Shown here piece after piece: positions 1 to 7,866 of a stretch of 64,000 nucleotides of DNA. Made by a program: the position numbers and the translations under genes. Below the pieces are notes generated by a model, which saw only the letters and a program-made list of their open reading frames with translations, had not been told where the DNA came from and searched no databases. Source of the stretch: Streptomyces globisporus (GTDB taxonomy: Bacteria > Actinomycetota > Actinomycetes > Streptomycetales > Streptomycetaceae); NCBI GenBank assembly GCA_014649555.1, contig BMTG01000001.1, forward strand, positions 1,116,001 through 1,180,000. Reading direction: 5' to 3'. Each line of letters begins with the position of its first letter. Within the stretch, counting starts at the first letter, position 1.

Positions 1-225
1 CTGGCGGCTCAGGCCCTGGTGGCGACCTGCATCGCGGCACTCGCGCTGGCCCTGCCCCTGTGGGCGGCGGCCCTCATCGTCACGGCGGTGCTGGCCGCGG
101 TGGCGGGAGCAGCCGCCCTCGCGGGGAAGAAGCAGATCGCCCGCGCCGGAACCCCCGCCCCGGAACAGACCATCGACAGCGTCAAGGCCGATCTGGCCGA
201 GGTCAAGGAGAGGGCTCACCGATGA
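1..225 (+). CDS. phage holin family protein (DUF1469-like), 3' part
   Basis: The window opens inside this gene; frame 1 stays open from base 1 to a TGA at 223-225, giving the last 74 residues. The visible part is a long Ala/Leu/Val-rich hydrophobic stretch (about residues 5-38, enough for one or two membrane helices), then a KKQIARAG-type basic turn and a charged helical tail ending VKERAHR. This matches the C-terminal half of the small actinobacterial holin-superfamily membrane proteins (DUF1469). It overlaps the next gene by ATGA and is the first visible member of a three-gene cassette with DUF3618 and DUF4235 proteins, a common trio in Streptomyces. No lytic role is implied by the family name. 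The family call is inferred from context plus topology. Confidence 0.7.
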   Translation: MAAQALVATCIAALALALPLWAAALIVTAVLAAVAGAAALAGKKQIARAGTPAPEQTIDSVKADLAEVKERAHR

Positions 226-875
226 ACGACGAGTCGCAGAACAAGATGGGTTCGCCCACCCCCGAGGAACTGCGCCAGCAGGTCGAGCGCACGCGCGACG
301 AACTCGGTCAGACCGTCGAGGCATTGGCGGGCAAGGCCGACGTCAAGGCGCAGGCCAAGGAGAAGACCGCGGCGGCGAAGAAGCAGGCCTCCGAGAAGAC
401 GGCCGAACTGAAGGAGCAGGCCGCGGAGAAGACGGCGGCCGCGAGGGAACAGGCCGCGGAGAAGGCGACGGCGGTGAAGGAACAAGCCGCGGAGAAGTCC
501 GCCGAGCTCAAGGAGCAGGCCGCCGAGAAGACCGCAGCCGCGAAGGACCAGGCGGCCGAGAAGGCCGCGGCGGTCAGGGAACAGGCCGCAGCCGCCACGG
601 CCCAGATCCGTGAGAAAGCCGCGCAGGCCGCACAGGCGGTGAAGGACAGGACTCCCGACCCCGTGCAGGAGAAGACCGCGCAGGCCGCCACGCAGGTGCG
701 CGAAAGCGCGGCCCGGGCCGGGCAGTTCGCAGTGGACCGGACCCCCGGCCCGCTGCTGGAGAAGGCGGACCGGGTCGCGAAGGCCGCCCGCGCCAACCGG
801 ACGCCGCTCCTCGCGGGCGGTGCGGTGCTGGTCGCCTTCCTGTTGATTCGCCGCGGCCGGGGGCGTAACAAGTGA
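222..875 (+). CDS. DUF3618 domain protein with 11-residue helical repeats
   Basis: 217 residues. The N-terminus (about 10-45: TPEELRQQVERTRDELGQTV) is the DUF3618 signature. It is followed by a long Ala/Lys/Glu region (about 45-145) in which a unit like EQAAEKTAAAR recurs with an 11-residue period, then two RTPDP/RTPGP-type turns and a single hydrophobic helix near the C-terminus (LLAGGAVLVAFLLI) capped by an Arg-rich tail. The layout suggests a long amphipathic or coiled-coil rod anchored to the membrane by its C-terminus. The ATG at 222 overlaps the upstream TGA and is preceded by AAGGAGAGG. The function is unknown; 11-mer repeats of this kind resemble LEA-type or lipid-surface-binding helices, which is an inference from sequence pattern only. 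Confidence 0.85.
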   Translation: MNDESQNKMGSPTPEELRQQVERTRDELGQTVEALAGKADVKAQAKEKTAAAKKQASEKTAELKEQAAEKTAAAREQAAEKATAVKEQAAEKSAELKEQAAEKTAAAKDQAAEKAAAVREQAAAATAQIREKAAQAAQAVKDRTPDPVQEKTAQAATQVRESAARAGQFAVDRTPGPLLEKADRVAKAARANRTPLLAGGAVLVAFLLIRRGRGRNK

Positions 876-1138
876 AGGCGTCCAAGCTCGCCTACAAGCC
901 GACGGGGTACGCCCTCGGCGCACTCAGCGGCGTGATCGCGAGCGCCGCGTTCAAACAGACGTGGAAGGTCATCGAAGGGGAGGGCGACGCCCCCGACGCC
1001 CTCGACGAGGACCGTCCGTGGCGGCAGATCCTCCTCGCCGCCGCCGTACAGGGTGCGATCTTCGCCGTGGTCAAGGCCACCGTGGAACGCTCGGGCGCGA
1101 AGGTGACCCGGCGCGTCACGGGCGTCTGGCCGGCCTGA
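872..1138 (+). CDS. DUF4235 membrane protein
   Basis: 88 residues beginning at a GTG that overlaps the upstream stop (GTGA). The sequence MKASKLAYKPTGYALGALSG, then a WKVIEG segment, an acidic loop (DAPDALDEDRPW) and a second hydrophobic helix (ILLAAAVQGAIFAVVKA) is the typical DUF4235 layout: two membrane segments with a short polar loop. It is the last gene of the holin-like / DUF3618 / DUF4235 operon and is followed by a strong hairpin. Role unknown; probably a structural or stress-linked envelope protein by association with its partners. Confidence 0.88.
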   Translation: MKASKLAYKPTGYALGALSGVIASAAFKQTWKVIEGEGDAPDALDEDRPWRQILLAAAVQGAIFAVVKATVERSGAKVTRRVTGVWPA

Positions 1139-1142
1139 CCCG

Positions 1143-1186
1143 GGGGCGGTGCCGGCCGGGCCCGGTAGTCCGGTCGGCACCGCCCC
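1143..1186. terminator. bidirectional hairpin terminator
   Basis: Perfect 12-bp arms (GGGGCGGTGCCG at 1143-1154 and its complement at 1175-1186) lie in the 60-bp gap between two convergent genes. No T-run follows on either strand, as is usual in Streptomyces. Confidence 0.7.
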
Positions 1187-1198
1187 GGTGTCCCCGGC

Positions 1199-1897
1199 TC
1201 AGTGCCCCGGCCCCGGCCCCGGGTGTTCGGCGTCCCGGACGAGCAGGGCGATCCGCACCCGGTTGTCCACCTCCAGCTTGCTGAACAGACTGCTGGTGTG
1301 GGCCTTGACGGTGGCGACGGTGATGCCGAGACGTTCGGCGATCTCCCGGTTGCCCAGCCCGTCCGCGATGGCCCGCGCGGTGTCGAGTTCGCGCCGGGTC
1401 AGGACGGACAGCCGCTTTCGGGCGGCATCGCGGACAGCCCCGCGAACCACCGGACCGTCGGCCGCGGTGGCCGCCGAGATGAGCCGCGCCGTGGCCTGCG
1501 GGGACAGGGCGGGTTCGCCGTTCGCGACCGTGCGTACCGCGTCGATGATCCGCTCGGGCGGGGTGTGCTTGAGGACGAAGCCGAGGGCTCCCGCGCGCAA
1601 CGCGTCGAGGACCAGCGCGTCGGAGTCGAAGGCGGTCAGGACGATGACCCGCGGCGGGCGGGCCAGCGCCAGGAGCTCCCGGGTCCAACTCACGCCGTCC
1701 CGCCCCGGCATCCGTGCGTCCATGAGCACGACGTCCGGCGTCGTCTCCCGTACGAGGGCGAGGGCCTCCTCCCCGTCGGCGGCCTCGCCCACCACGGTGA
1801 GGTCGCTCTCGCCGTCGATGACCAGACGCACCGCCATCCGGATCAGCTGTTCGTCGTCGACCACGACCACCCGCACCGGCGGCTCACCGGACTCCAC
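1199..1897 (-). CDS. LuxR/NarL-family response regulator
   Basis: 232 residues. The receiver domain occupies about residues 8-125, with the acidic pair D14/D15, the phosphoacceptor D60 (VVLMDARMPG) and the conserved T/K region (VIVLTAF, GFVLKH). The C-terminal LuxR-type helix-turn-helix (about 168-228) shows LTRRELDTARAIADGLGNRE and TVATVKAHTSSLFSKL. The GTG at 1897 is chosen because GGAGG sits nine bases upstream; it begins two bases before the kinase stop, so the pair is translationally coupled. It should be phosphorylated by the adjacent kinase and regulate transcription as a dimer. Target genes are not evident; such pairs often control neighbouring transporters or hydrolases. Confidence 0.93.
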   Translation of the reverse strand: MESGEPPVRVVVVDDEQLIRMAVRLVIDGESDLTVVGEAADGEEALALVRETTPDVVLMDARMPGRDGVSWTRELLALARPPRVIVLTAFDSDALVLDALRAGALGFVLKHTPPERIIDAVRTVANGEPALSPQATARLISAATAADGPVVRGAVRDAARKRLSVLTRRELDTARAIADGLGNREIAERLGITVATVKAHTSSLFSKLEVDNRVRIALLVRDAEHPGPGPGH

Positions 1898-1899
1898 GC

Positions 1900-3213
1900 T
1901 CAGGACCTCCGCTCGGGCTCGTCGCCGGGCCGGGCGGGTCGGGCGGGCTCGAGTCGGGTTGGCCGGGGGGGCTCGTGCTTCCCGGCCGTGCGCCCGGGCT
2001 CGTCCGTGCTGGGCCTCGGCCCGGGCTCGTCGTCCGGCCAGGGCAGCCGGGCGGTGAGGGTGAACCCGCCGTCGGGCTCCGGGTGGTGGCCGATGGTCCC
2101 GCCGACGGCCCGGACCCGCTCGGCGAGACCCGGCAGGCCGTACCCGGAGGCCGGCAGCCCTGTCCTCGTCCGGGCGGCCGGGCCGTTGCGGACGACGACG
2201 CCGAGCGCGCCGCCGGGCGCACCGTCCAAGGTGACCCGGACCGGGGCGCCGGGGGCGTGCTTGGCGGCGTTGGTCAGCGCTTCCCGGACGACGCGGTAGC
2301 AGACGTCGCCCACCGCGTCCGGGGGCTCGCCGGTCGTGTCGATGGTGAGCGTCACGCCCATGCCGGAGGCGCGTGCGTCGTCCACCAGGGCCGGGACGCG
2401 GTCGTAGGAGGGACGGGGCGGCTCCGGGCGGTCCGGCTGTTCGGCCCGGAGCACGCCGAGCACATCGCGCAGATCCTCCAGAGCCCGGTACGAACCGTCC
2501 GCGATGCCCCGTACCAGCACGGACCGCTCCTCGGCCGCCAGATCGGGGCGGTGATCCAGCGCCCCGGCCTGCAGGGCGACCAGGGAGATCCGGTGGGCGA
2601 GGCTGTCGTGCATCTCGCGGGCGATCCGGTTGCGCTCCAGCACCCGGGCCCGGTCCGCCAGGGCGGCCTGTTCGCGTTCCGCGCTGCGGGCCCGCTCCCG
2701 GAGCGAGAGGACTTCGGCGCGGCGGGCTCCCACGGCCCATCCCGTGGCGACGGCGAACCCCGCCGTCAGCAGCTGCAGGCTGAGTTGGATCCAGGGGGAA
2801 CCGGGCGGCCGCTCCACCGGGTACAGCCCCGTGGTGAACAGCGGCGCGACGACGAACGCGGCCACCACCGGCGCGATCTCGGCCGGACGCCGACGGGCCG
2901 CCAGGGAGCCGATCGCCAGCAGTGCCGCGCCGGACGCCAGGGCGGAGGCGGCGGACGCGACGGTGACGGCGAGCGCCACGGGGACGGGGAACCGCCGCCG
3001 CCAGGCCACCGCCGTCAGGCAGCCGAGAGCGACGAGCGGGTCGCCGGTGACGTACCAGGAGCACGAATCCGCCGCACATCCACGCGGCAGCATCGCGCCG
3101 GTGAGCAGCCAGAGCAGCACCCCCACCACAGCGGCCGCCCCGAGCCGCACCGCCTCCTGCCAGGGCCGCAAGCGAGGCACGGGCCTTCGACGTGGCACGG
3201 CGTCCGTCTCCAT
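1900..3213 (-). CDS. sensor histidine kinase (HisKA_3 / NarL-type)
   Basis: About 437 residues. The N-terminal half holds four to five hydrophobic segments, including a Cys-containing loop (GCAADSCSW) between the first two. The DHp region carries the phosphorylated His in REMHDSLAHRIS (His202 from the start used) and a compact ATPase domain follows (ALTNAAKHA, GYGLPGLAERV). The C-terminus is a disordered Pro/Arg/Glu tail. I place the start at ATG 3213 because GATAAT lies exactly at the -10 distance from that ATG, suggesting a leaderless mRNA; an upstream in-frame ATG at 3246 is possible but has no ribosome site. Partner of the regulator at 1199-1897. Confidence 0.92.
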   Translation of the reverse strand: METDAVPRRRPVPRLRPWQEAVRLGAAAVVGVLLWLLTGAMLPRGCAADSCSWYVTGDPLVALGCLTAVAWRRRFPVPVALAVTVASAASALASGAALLAIGSLAARRRPAEIAPVVAAFVVAPLFTTGLYPVERPPGSPWIQLSLQLLTAGFAVATGWAVGARRAEVLSLRERARSAEREQAALADRARVLERNRIAREMHDSLAHRISLVALQAGALDHRPDLAAEERSVLVRGIADGSYRALEDLRDVLGVLRAEQPDRPEPPRPSYDRVPALVDDARASGMGVTLTIDTTGEPPDAVGDVCYRVVREALTNAAKHAPGAPVRVTLDGAPGGALGVVVRNGPAARTRTGLPASGYGLPGLAERVRAVGGTIGHHPEPDGGFTLTARLPWPDDEPGPRPSTDEPGRTAGKHEPPRPTRLEPARPARPGDEPERRS

Positions 3214-3219
3214 CGGTTC

Positions 3220-3225
3220 ATTATC
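3220..3225 (-). promoter_or_regulatory. -10 element for a leaderless kinase mRNA
   Basis: GATAAT on the minus strand ends six bases before the ATG at 3213, so the predicted +1 is the A of that ATG. A weak CTGACG about 20 bp upstream could be the -35. Confidence 0.45.
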
Positions 3226-3402
3226 GCGACGCCGCCCGGCCGGCACGTCAGCCCTGGGGAGGGGGCCGCCTTCGACTCCGGTCGAAGGTCCGCGTCCGTC
3301 CCCCCGTCTCCAGTGCCGGGCACAACGGCCCGAGCGGGCGACGCGCGGCGGCCGCTCGGTCGGAAGACTGATGGCTTCTCACGGACGACGAGGAGGCTTC
3401 CT

Positions 3403-4860
3403 ATGCGCCGGAAACCCCTGGCCCTGGCTCTCGCGGCCACCGCCGTCGTCGCGACCTGGGTCGCCCCGGCCTCGGGCGCGACATCGGACGCGGCGGCCAC
3501 CGCACCGGCACCGCTGAAGTGGGGGCCCTGCCCGGGGTCGAACCCGCCCAAGCAGCTCCAGTGCGGCACGCTGAAGGTTCCGCTGGACTACCGCGATCCC
3601 GAGGGCCGCCAGATCGAGATCGCGGTCTCCCGGCTGCCGAGCCGGAAGCCCGAGCAGCGCCGAGGTGCGCTGCTCACCAACCCGGGCGGCCCCGGCGGAT
3701 CCGGCCTGGGCTACCCCTTGGGCCTCGCGGCGCAACTGCCGCAACAAGTGCTGGACACCTACGACCTCATCGGCATGGACCCGCGCGGGGTGGGCCGCAG
3801 CACCCCGGTGACCTGCGACCTGACGCCGGCGCAACTGAAGCGCGGCGCGTACCCCGCGTACGCTCACGGTCCGGCCGACGTGGCGCGCGAGGCGCGGTAC
3901 GCGCGCGGCATCGCCGAGCAGTGTGCCGCGTCGGGCACCGCGTGGATGCTGCCGCACACCACGACGGCGAACACCGCGCGGGACATGGACCGCCTCCGGG
4001 CCGCCATCGGCGAGTCCAAGATCTCCTACCTCGGCGCCTCGTACGGCACCCAGCTCGGCGCCACGTACGCGCAGCTGTTCCCCGAGCGCGGCGACCGGAT
4101 CGTGCTCGACAGCGTCCTCGGTCCGCGCGGCTACGACGTCACCGCGTTCCGGCTGCTGGCACGCGGCATGGAGGACCGCTTCCCCGACTTCGCGGCGTAC
4201 GCGTCCGCCCACCCCGAGTACGGCCTGGGCACCACCCCCGCAGAGGTGGAGTCCACGTACGCCGCCCTCGCCCGCCGCCTGGACGCCGAGCCGCAAGGCA
4301 ACATCACCGGAACCCTGTTCCGCGGGCTGACCCTGGAACTGCTCTACTCGGACACACAGCTTCCGGAGCTGGCGAAGATGTGGCAGACCCTGAAGGCGGG
4401 GAAGCCCTACCCCTTCGAGCCGACACCGGACCAGGAGAACTCCGCCGCCTCCCGCCTCCACGTCCTGTGTGCGGACTCCCGGTGGCCCCGCCACCAGCTC
4501 GCCTACCAGCTGAACGTCGCGGTCGACCGTGCGCGGTATCCCCAGCTCGGCGCCTCGACGGCGAACATCACCCCCTGCGCGTTCTGGCCGTCCGAGCACC
4601 GCGAGCCGCCGGTGCGCATCGGCGACCGGGGCCCGTCGAACATCCTGCTGGTCCAGAACGAACGCGACCCGGGAACCCCGCTGGCGGGAGCCCTGAAGCT
4701 CCGGCAGGCACTGGGCCAGCGGGCCAGGATGGTCACCGCCGACCAGGGCGGCCACGGCGTCTACCCCTTCGGCACCAACACCTGCGCCAACGAGGCGACG
4801 ACCACGTTCCTCACCACGGGCAAGCGCCCGGCCCGCGATCTGCGCTGCGCCGCGGAGTAA
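3403..4860 (+). CDS. secreted alpha/beta-hydrolase, tripeptidyl aminopeptidase type
   Basis: 485 residues with AGGAGG nine bases before the ATG. The N-terminus is a signal peptide (MRRKPLALALAATAVVATWV, Ala-rich cleavage region near 28). The fold is alpha/beta hydrolase: oxyanion motif NPGGPGGSG, the line MDPRGVGRSTPV, nucleophile elbow GASYG with Ser213, and later Asp422 (ERDPGTP) and His451 (QGGHGVY) completing the triad. The C-terminal cap (TAP-like domain) has conserved cysteines (VLCADS, TPCAFW, NTCANE). This is the Streptomyces Tap/SlpD/SlpE family, which removes tripeptides from the N-termini of extracellular proteins. It is monocistronic, with a large inverted repeat right after its stop. 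Confidence 0.9.
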   Translation: MRRKPLALALAATAVVATWVAPASGATSDAAATAPAPLKWGPCPGSNPPKQLQCGTLKVPLDYRDPEGRQIEIAVSRLPSRKPEQRRGALLTNPGGPGGSGLGYPLGLAAQLPQQVLDTYDLIGMDPRGVGRSTPVTCDLTPAQLKRGAYPAYAHGPADVAREARYARGIAEQCAASGTAWMLPHTTTANTARDMDRLRAAIGESKISYLGASYGTQLGATYAQLFPERGDRIVLDSVLGPRGYDVTAFRLLARGMEDRFPDFAAYASAHPEYGLGTTPAEVESTYAALARRLDAEPQGNITGTLFRGLTLELLYSDTQLPELAKMWQTLKAGKPYPFEPTPDQENSAASRLHVLCADSRWPRHQLAYQLNVAVDRARYPQLGASTANITPCAFWPSEHREPPVRIGDRGPSNILLVQNERDPGTPLAGALKLRQALGQRARMVTADQGGHGVYPFGTNTCANEATTTFLTTGKRPARDLRCAAE

Positions 4861-4873
4861 CCGGCGGGACGTC

Positions 4874-4942
4874 CCCGAACGTGGGAACGCCTGGACCGTC
4901 GCAGCCTCGGTCAGCCTCGCGGCAGGCGTTCCCACGTTCGGG
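4874..4942. repeat. 20-bp perfect inverted repeat, likely terminator
   Basis: Arms 4874-4893 and 4923-4942 (CCCGAACGTGGGAACGCC and complement) are perfectly complementary over 20 bp with a 29-bp loop that itself contains two copies of CAGCCTCG. It starts 13 bases after the hydrolase stop. The length is above that of a usual terminator, so a small mobile or regulatory element is an alternative. Confidence 0.65.
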
Positions 4943-5010
4943 TCATCCGGATCCGGTTCCCGGCGGATACGCTGGTCGGGCCCGCGAGACTCCTCCCCAT
5001 GGGAGCAATG

Positions 5011-5622
5011 ATGAGCATCGAACCCGAGGCCTCCGAGCCGCGGTGGGCGGTCCCGCCCGAGGGCGGCTGGACCGCCGATGACCTGGACACACTCCCGAAT
5101 CTGCCTCCGCACACGGAGCTGATCGACGGGAGCCTCGTTTTCGTGAGTCCGCAGACCCTTTTCCATTCGCGAGCGGTCAGCTTCTTCGAGTGGCAGCTGC
5201 AGTCCTTGGTGCCGCCCGAGCTGGAGGTCGTGCGCGAGTTCACCATCGACATCGACCGCTACAACCGGCCCGAGCCTGATGTGATCGTCATCGACGGCGA
5301 TGTCGTCGATGACCCGAATCAGACCCGGTTCCCCGCCGAGGCCGTCCGACTGGCCATCGAGGTGGTCTCGCCCGAGTCCCGGTCGCGCGACCGGGAGACC
5401 AAGCCCGTGAAGTACGCCCGCGCGACCATCCCCCACTACTGGCGGGTGGAGAACCACGACGGGCGCGCCGTGGTGTACGTCTTCGAGCGGGAGCCGGCCA
5501 CCGGCGCGTACACCTCGACCGGGATCTTCCACGACCGGATGAAGGTGTCGGTGCCGTTCACCGTGGACCTGGACCTCACGGCGATCACGGCCCGCCGCAG
5601 CCGGGCGGCGGACCCGGAGTAG
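5011..5622 (+). CDS. Uma2-family (DUF820) PD-(D/E)XK nuclease-fold protein
   Basis: 203 residues from ATG 5011, which has GGGAG five bases upstream; ATGs at 4999 and 5008 are in frame but poorly placed. Family marks are the entry WTADDLDTLPN and TELIDGSLVFV, the strand RPEPDVIVID carrying the nuclease-type Asp, and AIEVVSPESRSRDRETKPVKYA, which supplies the Glu-x-Val-Ser and Lys positions of a PD-(D/E)XK core. Uma2 proteins are numerous in Streptomyces, Actinobacteria and Cyanobacteria and their biological role is unproven; they are sometimes discussed as restriction- or TA-like. Here it stands alone without an obvious partner. Confidence 0.85.
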   Translation: MSIEPEASEPRWAVPPEGGWTADDLDTLPNLPPHTELIDGSLVFVSPQTLFHSRAVSFFEWQLQSLVPPELEVVREFTIDIDRYNRPEPDVIVIDGDVVDDPNQTRFPAEAVRLAIEVVSPESRSRDRETKPVKYARATIPHYWRVENHDGRAVVYVFEREPATGAYTSTGIFHDRMKVSVPFTVDLDLTAITARRSRAADPE

Positions 5623-5662
5623 GCCCCACCGCCCGGTCACTCTCACCCGCCCGGTACGTCCC

Positions 5663-7705
5663 TCACTCGTACTCGGGCGGTTCCTCGTCCCAGCCGAACT
5701 CGGGGTCGCTGTGCTGCGAGGCCGCGGCCGGAGCTTGCGTACGAGCCGGAGCCGGGGCCGCCGCACGGGGTGCGGGCGCCGGGGCCGCCGGTGTCTCCGG
5801 GGCCGCACCCGGGGACGTCTCCGCCAGAACCTCCAGCACACCCTCCCCGTACGTCGCGAGCTTCTTCTCGCCCAGGCCGCTGATGCCTCCCAGCTCCCCG
5901 ATCGTCGTCGGGTGGACGGTCGCGATCTCCCTCAGCGTCGCATCGTGGAAGATCACGTACGCCGGGACGCCCTGCTCCTTCGCCGTCGCCCCGCGCCAGG
6001 CGCGCAGCGCCTCGAAGACCGGGACGGCGGACTCGGGGAGGTCGGCCGCGGCCGCCTTGCCCTTGGCGCCCCTGCCGCCGCCGGCCGAGGACGACGAGCG
6101 GGACGTGGGCTTCTTCGGCTCCTTACGGAGCAGCACATCGCGCTCCCGGCCGAGCACCGTCGCGCTCTCGTCGGTCAGGACCAGCGTGCCGTACTCCCCC
6201 TCGACCGCGAGCAGGCCCTGGGCCAGCAGCTGGCGGACCACTCCGCGCCACTCCGCCTCGGCCAGCTCCTCGCCGATGCCGAAGACGGAGAGCTGGTCGT
6301 GGTCGAACTGGATGACCTTCGCGGTCTTGCGGCCGAGCAGGATGTCGATGATCTGGCCCGCGCCGAACTTCTGGTTCCGCTCGCGCTTCAGCCGCACCAC
6401 CGTGGAGAGCAGCTTCTGCGAGACGACCGTGCCGTCCCAGGTCTCCGGCGGGGTGAGGCAGGTGTCGCAGTTGCCGCAGGCGGCGGCCGTGGGCTCCTGG
6501 CCGAAGTAGGTGAGCAGCTGGGACCGGCGGCACTGGACCGTCTCGCACAGGGCCAGCATCGAGTCCAGGTGGGCGGCGGCCCGGCGGCGGTGGGCCTCGT
6601 CGCCGTCCCCGCCCTGGATGAGCTTGCGCTGCTGGACGACGTCCTGGAGTCCGTACGCCATCCAGGCGGTGGACGGCTCCCCGTCACGGCCCGCACGGCC
6701 GGTCTCCTGGTAATACCCCTCGACGGACTTGGGGAGGTCGACGTGGGCGACGAAGCGGACGTCCGGCTTGTCGATGCCCATGCCGAACGCGATCGTCGCG
6801 ACGACGACGAGCCCCTCCTCGCGGAGGAACCGCGCCTGGTGGGCGGCGCGCGTCCCGGCGTCCAGGCCCGCGTGGTACGGCACGGCCGCCACGCCGTTGC
6901 TGCTCAGATACTCCGCGATCTTCTCGGTGGAGTTGCGCGAGAGACAGTAGACGATGCCCGCGTCCCCGGCGTGCTCCTCCTTGAGGAAGGACAGCAGCTG
7001 CCTCTTGGGCTCGGACTTCGGGACGATGCGGTACTGGATGTTCGGCCGGTCGAAGCTCGCGACGAAGTGCTTCGCGTCCGGCATGCCGAGGCGGCGGGTG
7101 ATCTCCTCGTGCGTGGCGTTCGTCGCGGTCGCCGTCAGGGCGATGCGCGGCACGTCCGGCCAGCGCTCGCCGAGCACGGACAGCGCCAGATAGTCCGGGC
7201 GGAAGTCGTGGCCCCACTGGGCGACGCAGTGCGCCTCGTCGATCGCGAAGACGGAGACCTCGCCCCGGGCCAGCAGGGAGAGCGTGGAGTCCAGGCGCAG
7301 CCGCTCGGGCGCCAGATAGAGGATGTCCAGCTCGCCCGCGAGGAACTGCGCCTCCATCGAGCGGCGCTCGTCGAAGTCCTGCGTGGAGTTCATGAAGCCG
7401 GCCCGGACGCCGAGCGCCCGCAGGGCGTCGACCTGGTCCTGCATGAGGGCGATCAGCGGGGAGACGACGACGCCGGTGCCCCGTCGGACCAGGGACGGGA
7501 TCTGGTAGCAGAGGGACTTTCCGCCACCGGTGGGCATGAGCACGACCGCGTCGCCGCCCGCCACCACATGCTCGATGATCGCGCCCTGCTCGCCGCGGAA
7601 CGACTCGTACCCGAAGACGCGGTGCAGCGTCCGCCGCGCCTCGCTCTCGTCGCCCGTGCCGGTGCCGGTCACCGTCCCGGTGGTCTCGTCCATGCTCACG
7701 CCCAA
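5663..7705 (-). CDS. recQ: ATP-dependent DNA helicase RecQ
   Basis: About 680 residues. The helicase core begins near residue 20 ([16 protein letters not shown]), with Walker A MPTGGGKS (Lys63), motif [16 protein letters not shown], motif [10 protein letters not shown] and the motif VI helix [13 protein letters not shown]. The RecQ-Ct zinc region has CRRSQ and CGNCDTC, and the HRDC domain follows ([18 protein letters not shown]). A Pro/Ala-rich acidic tail ends WDEEPPEYE. It unwinds recombination and replication intermediates. Three start codons compete: TTG 7705 has GGGGGA seven bases upstream, GTG 7699 and ATG 7693 do not; I use the TTG. The gene follows nuoN on the same strand across a hairpin, so probably has its own promoter. 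Confidence 0.95.
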   Translation of the reverse strand: MGVSMDETTGTVTGTGTGDESEARRTLHRVFGYESFRGEQGAIIEHVVAGGDAVVLMPTGGGKSLCYQIPSLVRRGTGVVVSPLIALMQDQVDALRALGVRAGFMNSTQDFDERRSMEAQFLAGELDILYLAPERLRLDSTLSLLARGEVSVFAIDEAHCVAQWGHDFRPDYLALSVLGERWPDVPRIALTATATNATHEEITRRLGMPDAKHFVASFDRPNIQYRIVPKSEPKRQLLSFLKEEHAGDAGIVYCLSRNSTEKIAEYLSSNGVAAVPYHAGLDAGTRAAHQARFLREEGLVVVATIAFGMGIDKPDVRFVAHVDLPKSVEGYYQETGRAGRDGEPSTAWMAYGLQDVVQQRKLIQGGDGDEAHRRRAAAHLDSMLALCETVQCRRSQLLTYFGQEPTAAACGNCDTCLTPPETWDGTVVSQKLLSTVVRLKRERNQKFGAGQIIDILLGRKTAKVIQFDHDQLSVFGIGEELAEAEWRGVVRQLLAQGLLAVEGEYGTLVLTDESATVLGRERDVLLRKEPKKPTSRSSSSAGGGRGAKGKAAAADLPESAVPVFEALRAWRGATAKEQGVPAYVIFHDATLREIATVHPTTIGELGGISGLGEKKLATYGEGVLEVLAETSPGAAPETPAAPAPAPRAAAPAPARTQAPAAASQHSDPEFGWDEEPPEYE

Positions 7706-7790
7706 TGCTCTGTCCCCCGAGGGTCCGCTCGCCCGGCCCTGTCCCGTCCTGCTCTCGTCCCCGTCCACGATAGGCGGAGCCAACGACAAC

Positions 7791-7823
7791 GCCGGACGGT
7801 CTGTGGATAACCGACCGTCCGGC
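7791..7823. terminator. hairpin with DnaA-box loop between nuoN and recQ
   Basis: Perfect 11-bp arms (GCCGGACGGTC at 7791-7801, complement at 7813-7823) enclose TGTGGATAACC, which contains the DnaA-box sequence TTATCCACA on the minus strand (7802-7810). It lies 44 bases after the nuoN stop, so it can end the nuo transcript; it also lies in the recQ promoter region. Confidence 0.6.
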
Positions 7824-7866
7824 GCTGCTGTCGCTCATACTGCGGGGCTTCCCGCGCGGGCTGCCG

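Noticed and set aside
1-225. Prophage remnant at the left edge
   Set aside because: The holin-family name alone suggests phage, but the neighbours are the usual chromosomal DUF3618/DUF4235 genes and no phage gene is present.
216-1180. Long minus-strand frames opposite the DUF3618 gene
   Set aside because: Antisense frames created by high GC3; their products are Leu/Arg/Ala repeats mirroring the coding-strand repeat.
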